This document shows positions 58,026 to 64,000 of a stretch of 64,000 nt of DNA, one piece after another (position 1 is the stretch's first letter; every line of letters begins with the position of its first letter). Below the pieces are notes generated by a model. It made no database searches, was not told where the DNA came from, and saw only the letters and a list, made by a program, of their open reading frames with translations. Position numbers and translations under genes: made by a program. The stretch comes from Chaetorhynchus papuensis (Eukaryota > Chordata > Aves > Passeriformes > Rhipiduridae), in assembly GCA_013396525.1 (NCBI GenBank), contig VWYX01001300.1:1-64000 (forward strand), in the 5' to 3' direction.

Positions 58026-60606
58026 GTGAGTAGCATGGCTAAGGTGCAGTTCACTTTACCAAAGTTTGAGTTATTTTTAGGGAAGTAGCAAGGATGCATG
58101 TCTTGTTCTGTTTTGTTTTGTTTTGTTTTGTTTTGTTTTTAAATTACTTTGTAAACTGCAGTGGATAAATATCTTGCTGTGTGTTGATCTTAGTACATCA
58201 TCTCTGCGATAAAATCTGAATTTAAACTTATATTAGGTTTGTGCAGAACTCTTGGGTACTGCTCTTTTAGCTTGGCATCTGAAATCTGGCTTCAGAAAGC
58301 TTGATCAGACTTCTCTGTTAAATTTGGGTTTCTTGGGGTAGTTGACTCCTACTGAAAACATCAAATGCACATAATTTAACAAATAGATTATTTAGGTTTT
58401 ATTGCAAGTACAGTACACTGGACTGCATTGTTCTTATCTAGCTTTCATGTAAGTTCAAAACAAAAAACCCAAAAGTCATTTAAGAAAAAAAACATGCAGT
58501 ATTTATGTCAGGTGTGAATTTTTTATTTTAATTTTAAATCCCTATCAATTAAAAACCTAGATATTGCAATATTATAGTTATTATTGTTAAATTAGAAATT
58601 TCTAGTGGCCAGAGAATCATCAGCTGTGCTGATGCGGACTGAAGCTCAGTGACATAATACATTTTTACTTTGTATAAAATTTATGGAAGAAATGGAAAAG
58701 GGGTCCTGTGGTGATGTAGAGCTTTTAAGTTGTGAATAAATGCCCATAGAATCTCTGTGCAGCAAGGAACGTTCTTGGGGCAAGTATCATAAAATAATAC
58801 TGTGGAGTCTATTGAAGTTATTTTTTCTTAATGTTTTATGTTCACCAGCATCACCCATTGCATTAAACATTCGGTCTGAATTACCCAGCAGCACTGAAGT
58901 ATGTTTGCAGAGTAAGGTTAACTGGGTGAGTATTGAGTGAATATATTGGAGGTCAGCTGATCTGCTATGTAACCAAATGAAAACTATTTCCTTGACTCTG
59001 AATGTTTTAAACCAGCAGTGTCAGAACTGTTGAAAAGAATGATGGGTTCCAGGAATGCCTTTCTCTGGTATTTGCATGCACTAATAGCTAAAAATGCAGC
59101 TTAGGAATTTATGATTCTTATGAAAGTCTGTGTGGTATTTCTTTAGTCTTCATTGAATTTAAGTCAGGTCTTTAAAATTAGAGTGCATGTATTCCGTCTT
59201 TGGTTATTATGTGTAAATAATAACATCAGGATTTTTTTGTTGCTAGCACATGCACAAATTCATTTGAGACAGCAAACATAAAACTTAATTGCTAAAAGTG
59301 CTTGGGTTTGGACATGGTATGGATATGTCCTTCAGACTTGAAATTGGTTGTAGCTGTTTGCTGGAAAATGAAGTTTGAAGTCTTCTAACTGGAATGCTTC
59401 ATGTTTCATAGCCTGATTTTCTGTTGATTCTGATTTGAATGTTTTTTCAGGGCGTTGATAGATGGGGGGTTTTTGTTAGAACAAATGCCTGCTCCTTAAT
59501 TTTTACTTTTTTTAAAATTTTATTTTAGAAGAGTTTTAGTAATCCTGTAGTCCCTCTTTATTGTATTAAGCTTCTGCATGATGCCTTTGACTTTAAAAAA
59601 AAATAAAAAATCAAGGTCTTGGGAGCCTGTCTTTGATCCAACGTAGGGAAATTAGCACTTACACTTGTCTCTTGAGCAGTAATTACTGAGCAGAACAAAC
59701 TGCTCCCTTTTAAATAAGCCTCTGGTCATCAATGTTGTAATATTCAGTTTCATCAGTATTTAGCTACATGTAGCTGCATATTGCATTTGTTTGATATAGG
59801 TATAGCTGTATTTTTTACATTTTTTAAACTTTTTCTTTAACATAGTGTATGGAAAAGACTTTTTAATAATGCTTTTGACCATGAACTGTTTCATGGGTAC
59901 CCCAAATACCATCTGAATAGTGCCTTATCCACCCCTGCTTGATGAGCAATTTTCAGTTCTTTCCCCCTTCCCATCTGACTCAGAGTGATGTTAAGATTCC
60001 TCAACCAAACCTGTAGAGCTTTTTCAGAGCTAAGACAAACTGTTGAGGATAAACTGCTTTCCAACTTTCCAAAACACTTTCTTCAGGGTTTTGGCAGCTG
60101 GAAAAAACTTGACATTATGCTGTGGATATTGGGTCTTGATGCTTATGAAGCAAACCTTTTTGCTAAGTGAGAGAATCCAAGTCCATCCTTTGGTCTTAAG
60201 GAAAGTCCTTCCTGCTTTTATTATTCCTGAATATAGCAGCTGTGGCTGTGTTCTAGGTGGGATAATAGAAAAGGAGGAGATAATTGTGTTCTTTGTAAAA
60301 ACTAGCAATAGCACTGTAAAATTCTGTGTAAAAAATGTCTCTCAAATATATTCACCTGTATTGTTTTATTGAACTATTCCTTTATTGTATGTAATCAAGA
60401 GTAACATTCTACAGGTTCAAATTAAACTGTGCTACAACTGTTATTTTTAACAAAGAAACATGTATCCTTTTTTTAATACGCTTAAAGGAGATAAGCTTCA
60501 TAACTTTTCTTCCTATTGTAGTCATCTGAAATGACTGAAGTGAAGATCTTAACTCAAACTGTGATGCTCTGTCAACCAAAACAACATGAATCAGGAGCAA
60601 AAAAAG
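57938..60606 (+). CDS. C8orf88: C8orf88-like protein, first 83 residues in three exons, 3' end outside the window
   Basis: Splicing 57938-58025, 58849-58925 and 60522-60606 gives an open frame of 250 bases (83 codons plus one base). The N-terminal part FGKSLQPARPVHQLSS aligns with IGKPLQPARPVRHLTS of human C8orf88 as I recall it. The next exon aligns more weakly but at the right place (PIALNIRSELPSSTEVCLQS against VFPFNFQNEYPCNTQCIQS). The third exon ends in a Lys-Lys pair at the place where human has KKERIKYSRDFLLKL. That YxxxxL-phi element resembles an eIF4E-binding motif and should be in the next exon, beyond 64000. All splice sites are GT-AG and phases 1, 0 and 1 fit. The human protein is about 117 residues and of little-known function. 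The chosen ATG is the first in frame after a TGA at 57929-57931. Confidence 0.8.
58104..58141. repeat. (TTTTG)n simple repeat
   Basis: Six to seven consecutive TTTTG pentamers in the C8orf88-like intron just after the start-codon exon; the first unit is imperfect. Confidence 0.95.
58849..58925 (+). CDS. C8orf88: C8orf88-like coding exon, residues 30-55
   Basis: Seventy-seven bases between TTCACCAG and GTGAGT. Completes codon 30 (Ala) and encodes residues 31-55, ending in TGG with phase 0. The position and the spacing of P-x-x-x-N-x-x-x-E-x-P and C-x-Q-S agree with the human protein as recalled. The pyrimidine tract is interrupted, so the acceptor is only moderate. Confidence 0.7.
60522..60606 (+). 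CDS. C8orf88: C8orf88-like coding exon, residues 56-83
   Basis: Eighty-five bases between CTTTTCTTCCTATTGTAG and GTAAAA. Encodes SSEMTEVKILTQ and on to a Gln/Lys-rich segment ending GAKK plus one base. Phase agrees with the exon before it. Sequence similarity to human C8orf88 is weak here (a Gln-rich part, then Lys-Lys), so this exon rests mainly on splice sites, phase, open frame and position. Confidence 0.6.
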
Positions 60607-62209
60607 GTAAAATATTGCATGGGGAGGTGTGTCAGGTTTGTACTTTCTGGATGGAGGACAACTGAACTTTGAAGTGATGTGGGCTGCATTTTATTTTTTC
60701 TGATCAGCCAGTGCATTGAGTTTGCAGAGCAATATGAAATTTTTCTGGTTTTCACATAACACTCTAGAGAAGATGTAAAAAGTTGACCATAACTGAGGTG
60801 GAAAACTTCCACTGGTAGAATTGCTTTCATACAAGGATCTAACAGACAAAAAAACCCAAAACCCAACAAAACAAACAAAAAAACCCAACCAACCCACCAA
60901 AAAAACAGACCCCAAACATTAAAAAAAATCTTCACACAAAGTCCTGGGTTTGTATAGATGGCTTGTGTGTGTAGAAGTGCAGATTTGAATTGTGTCCCTT
61001 AGCCTGCTGCAGGGCTCAGTTGTGGCATACAGACTATTGAATGTAATCAGGTTAAGAATTCAGCATTTTGGCTTCCTTGTCCTGCTCTTACTGTGGTGGT
61101 TCTGAAATAATAGTATTTGGGTGTTTAGATACGAATTAATTTTTTTATGATTAATCCTGGTTTATTTTTCTGTCAGTACTGTCCTTAAGGTTTGCTCCTT
61201 ATGCTTTTTTCTCTGTACTGACTGCCACTGTGCTCATAGAGTATTGGTAGTTTACCCAAGTCATAATTTTACTCCTTTTTTTTCATTAAGGGATAATCTC
61301 AGATTTCAAACGAATTCTCACAGTACTTCTCTGCCTGCTTCCTACCTAATTCTTCATTCTTAAACATGTCCCAGAAACTGCATCAGTAAATAGGTTATTG
61401 AGACAATTTCTTTTGTGTGTTTTCCATCTTTTGTCTGTGGCATCCATCTGTAATCTCCAATCCTTAAGTAATCTTTGAAGATGTGCTTTGTTCTGTTGCT
61501 CTTAGTACTCAAAAATTGAAAGAATTCTATTAAGTTTTATTGAGCCTTTTGTATTTTTGTCAGTCTGAGGTTACCATCTGTCAGGTTCTTGAGCTACTAG
61601 TAGTTCTGTTCTGTCATGTGTTACTGACTTGAAAATAAGTCCTTTATGTATCCCCTTTCAGGCTCAGGTTAATTTCTTCTGTTCTTTATCTTGATAAATA
61701 TAATAGATTCTTTGGATCTAGTTAGATGTCAGACAGGTCAAGTTCTATCTGTTTGGTGGTGGCTTTCTGGGACTTTCTCATTGGTTCTGCTTGGGGTGGG
61801 TAGAGATTGTTTTGTTCTACAAGATCTAAAATGGCTTCTCATCAGATCCTGGTCTCTTGGATAAGCCATCACTTTGGATCTTTTTCAGTGGTTAATTGTT
61901 CTGTGATGCCTCCCTGAGTCTACTCCACAATTCTTCACAATGTCAAACTTTTTCTCACATTTGTTTTCAAAGGGCTTTTGTTGGTTTGCTGATTGTTGTA
62001 ATCTTTTCCTTCAGCATAACACAACTTTAGAGGTCCTGCTATTCAGCTACTGCTTGTAAATAAGCCTTTTGTTTTCTTCTTTTTTTTCCTTGCATGGTAA
62101 AAATTCTTCTAGAACTCTGTTTATGTTCAGCTGCACTTTAAGTTCTAGATAATAATTTCCATTTGATATCTCTTCAGTGGTACTGTGCTTTCAATTATCT
62201 GTCTCAGCA
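60607..62209 (+). other. C8orf88: C8orf88-like intron, left part
   Basis: Begins with the GTAAAA donor. An A/C-rich low-complexity tract (CAAAA and CCCAA units) spans about 60846-60930. No further exon of the gene is recognised here. Confidence 0.6.
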
Positions 62210-63058
62210 GTTCTTAAGTGCAGCACGAGGTTCCCATGGGCCCACTTCTTGAGCTTTTCCAGGTGTCTCTGGATGGCATCCTATTCGTCAGGTATGTCAG
62301 CTGCACCAGTCAGCTTGGTGTCATCTGTAAATTTGCTGAGGGTGCAGTTGATCCCACTGTCGGTCATTGATAAAGATATTCAACTGTACTGGTCCAAATG
62401 TGAAACCCTGAGGGACTCATCACTCACTGATCTACATCCAGACATGACCACTGCTCTTTGGATCATAGGATGGTTTGGGTTGTAGGGGATTACAAGGTCA
62501 TCAAGTTCTCTCCCCCTGCCATGGGCAGGGACATCTGCCACTAGACCATGTTATCATGTTACTCACTTACACCCAGCATGATGATGAACACTCCCAGGGA
62601 TGGGGCATCCATAACTTCTCTGTGCAGCCTTTTCCAGTGCCTCAGCATCCTCACAGTAAAGAATTTCTTCTTCATGTCTAACCTAAATCTACTGTCCCTC
62701 AGCTTAAGGCCATTCCCCCTTTTCCTATCACTACATGCCTCTGAAAAGTCCCTCTGTAGCCTTCTTGTAGGCCACCACTGAGTACTGGAAGGCTACTCCA
62801 AAGTCTCCCAAGAGCCTTCTCTTCTCCAGACTGAACAACCCTAACTATCTAAGCCTGTCTTCATAGGAGTGGTGTTCCAACCCTGTGATCAACTTTAGGG
62901 ACTCTACTCTGGACTTGTTCCAACATGAGATCAGCAACTGTCCAACCAGTTCCTCATCCAATGAACAGTCCCCCCATTCTAATCCACATCTCTCCAATTT
63001 AGAGAGAAGGATGTTGTGGGGGACCGTGTCAGAGGCCTTACAGAAGTCATCATCTTCA
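62210..63058 (-). mobile_element. CR1 LINE fragment (outer), interrupted by a second CR1
   Basis: The parts at 62210-62465 and 62929-63058 together read on the minus strand as a continuous CR1 segment from the 3' portion of the reverse transcriptase region. In + orientation the landmarks are CTTGGTGTCATCTGTAAATT, GATAAAGATATTCAACTG and, after the interruption, CAACCAGTTCCTCATCCAATG and TTTAGAGAGAAGGATGTTGT. The line of similarity is broken exactly at 62465/62929 by another CR1. No intact ORF remains. Confidence 0.85.
62466..62928 (-). mobile_element. CR1 LINE 3' fragment (inner), inserted in an older CR1
   Basis: Minus-strand CR1 3' end of about 460 bases. In + orientation it begins with ATAGGATGGTTTGGGTTGTA, the reverse complement of the CR1 terminus, followed by CCCCTGCCATGGGCAGGGAC, CAGGGATGGGGCATCCATAA and CTTCTCTTCCAGACTGAACAA-like blocks. 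It is flanked on both sides by GATCA (62461-62465 and 62929-62933), a likely target-site duplication. It is 5'-truncated, as usual for CR1. Confidence 0.9.
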
Positions 63059-64000
63059 TAGGTTTTTAATCAAGGGGAGGAAAAAACAAGCCGTAAGTTT
63101 TCAAGTATGCTCATATTCTTTAAACTGTTCTTGTCAAAGTTACCCACAAGCCCTACCATAGGTTCACCAGTTACTGCAGTCATTTGTGTTCAAAGGCAGG
63201 AAAAAATTCGTGTCATAGTTGACATCAGCTTCTTTCTTGTCAGCATCCTACAGTCTGAGAAACAAAAACTGTTGTCCCTCAGGCGACAGTGTAAATATCT
63301 TGCAGGAAGCCCATCATTCCTAAAGGAATAAACTTCTTTGTCATTGAGGACCAGAGATGAAGTTTGTTCCTTCTTTCCCTAATTCCTTTCCTCTTGTTCC
63401 TGCTCTTGTTTGAGAATGTCAGCTTAAAATACAAGCACTGCTAGACATACTGTATCCAAAGCTATGGCACAGCAGAGATAGTGCTGTAAACTCAAATGAG
63501 AAGCCTGCATTTTCTGAGCAAAGGCCCTGACTCTTGTTGGTTCAGTATAACCCCTCAAAACTATTTCACTGCTGTTATTATATTTGCTGCTTTATGTGCA
63601 GCAGATCTCGAAATTGCTTTTAGGTGTTGAAAGACATTTAACTTACTAACTCCAAGAAAAGAGACACCCCATTTTTGTTATCTCTCCCTTAGAAATATGT
63701 GCCACTTTGGAGTGACTTATAAACAGATTTTCTTGTGGGTTTCAAGACTAGTTTGTGGTGTTTCTGTTAATTAGAACAAGATACGAGAGTCTGTGGTGTC
63801 AGGTTGGATTCACTTTTTTTCTTCTTTTCACAGTTGATTTACTGTGTCGTTTTGATATAGTTGAAGTGAAATGCTCTGTAATTCACTTGAAATTTTCCTG
63901 ATGCAAGATAAGACTTAAATTACTCCTGTTTTGAAAACTGATTTTTATATTCCACATGTAGCATTTCTACTATTCTATAAGTAACCAAGTAATTTTTCTG
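63059..64000 (+). other. C8orf88: C8orf88-like intron, right end of window
   Basis: No exon with the expected eIF4E-binding-type KYSRDF peptide is found, so the rest of the gene must lie to the right. A 74-codon ORF at 63107-63331 has no supporting feature. Confidence 0.5.

Noticed and set aside
57894..58088. 64-codon ORF over the C8orf88-like start exon
   Set aside because: A different frame from the one giving QPARPVHQL, and it runs through the GTGAGT donor. It is a shadow of the real exon.
60043..60372. 109-codon + ORF overlapping a 94-codon minus ORF
   Set aside because: Considered as a further C8orf88-like exon, but the peptide does not match, and splice sites and phase do not fit the neighbours.
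62177..62781. Three + strand ORFs of 68-102 codons
   Set aside because: They are antisense readings of the nested CR1 fragments.
1..64000. CRISPR arrays, tRNA or rRNA genes, bacterial operons, phage genes
   Set aside because: No regularly spaced repeats with spacers, no cloverleaf sequence with A and B boxes that I could recognise, and no prokaryotic gene layout.

Overview
The window is vertebrate nuclear DNA, almost certainly from a bird. It has split genes with GT-AG introns, CpG-island promoters, five CR1 LINE fragments with the avian-style 3' end, LTRs of avian endogenous retroviruses, no recognisable SINEs, and no bacterial-style gene packing. A passerine is plausible but not proven.

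Two protein-coding genes can be supported, both on the + strand. The first is complete: PIP4P2 (TMEM55A), seven coding exons from 16557 to 39259, encoding 257 residues, with a CpG-island promoter at about 16.35-16.95 kb and a strong poly(A) site near 40.7 kb. The second is the 5' part of the bird counterpart of human C8orf88. It has a CpG island at about 55.6-55.96 kb as probable promoter, a start-codon exon ending at 58025, and coding exons at 58849-58925 and 60522-60606. Its last coding exon or exons lie beyond the right edge. As I recall it, human 8q21.3 also carries PIP4P2 and C8orf88 next to each other on the same strand, which supports both calls. OTUD6B, expected upstream of PIP4P2, is not seen.

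Layout: 1-1.9 kb is a decayed endogenous retrovirus (LTR end, then protease, reverse transcriptase and integrase C-terminal pieces). 1.9-16.3 kb is intergenic, with two CR1 fragments and a solo LTR. 16.3-40.8 kb is PIP4P2, with an antisense ERVL-type LTR in intron 4 and a CR1 piece in intron 6. 40.8-55.5 kb is intergenic, with one solo LTR. 55.5-64 kb is the C8orf88-like gene, whose last visible intron holds a CR1 inserted inside another CR1.

The main points for a second look are: a lysine where the published CX5R catalytic motif of PIP4P2 has its arginine; a NAGNAG acceptor at PIP4P2 exon 2; the divergent C8orf88-like gene, no single exon of which stands out as a long ORF; the nested CR1 pair with its matching GATCA flanks; a cluster of GTGCAAT motifs at 53.27-53.33 kb; and strand-biased G/T-rich tracts in PIP4P2 introns. 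I found no wholly new gene system; most of the window is ordinary avian gene and intergenic sequence.
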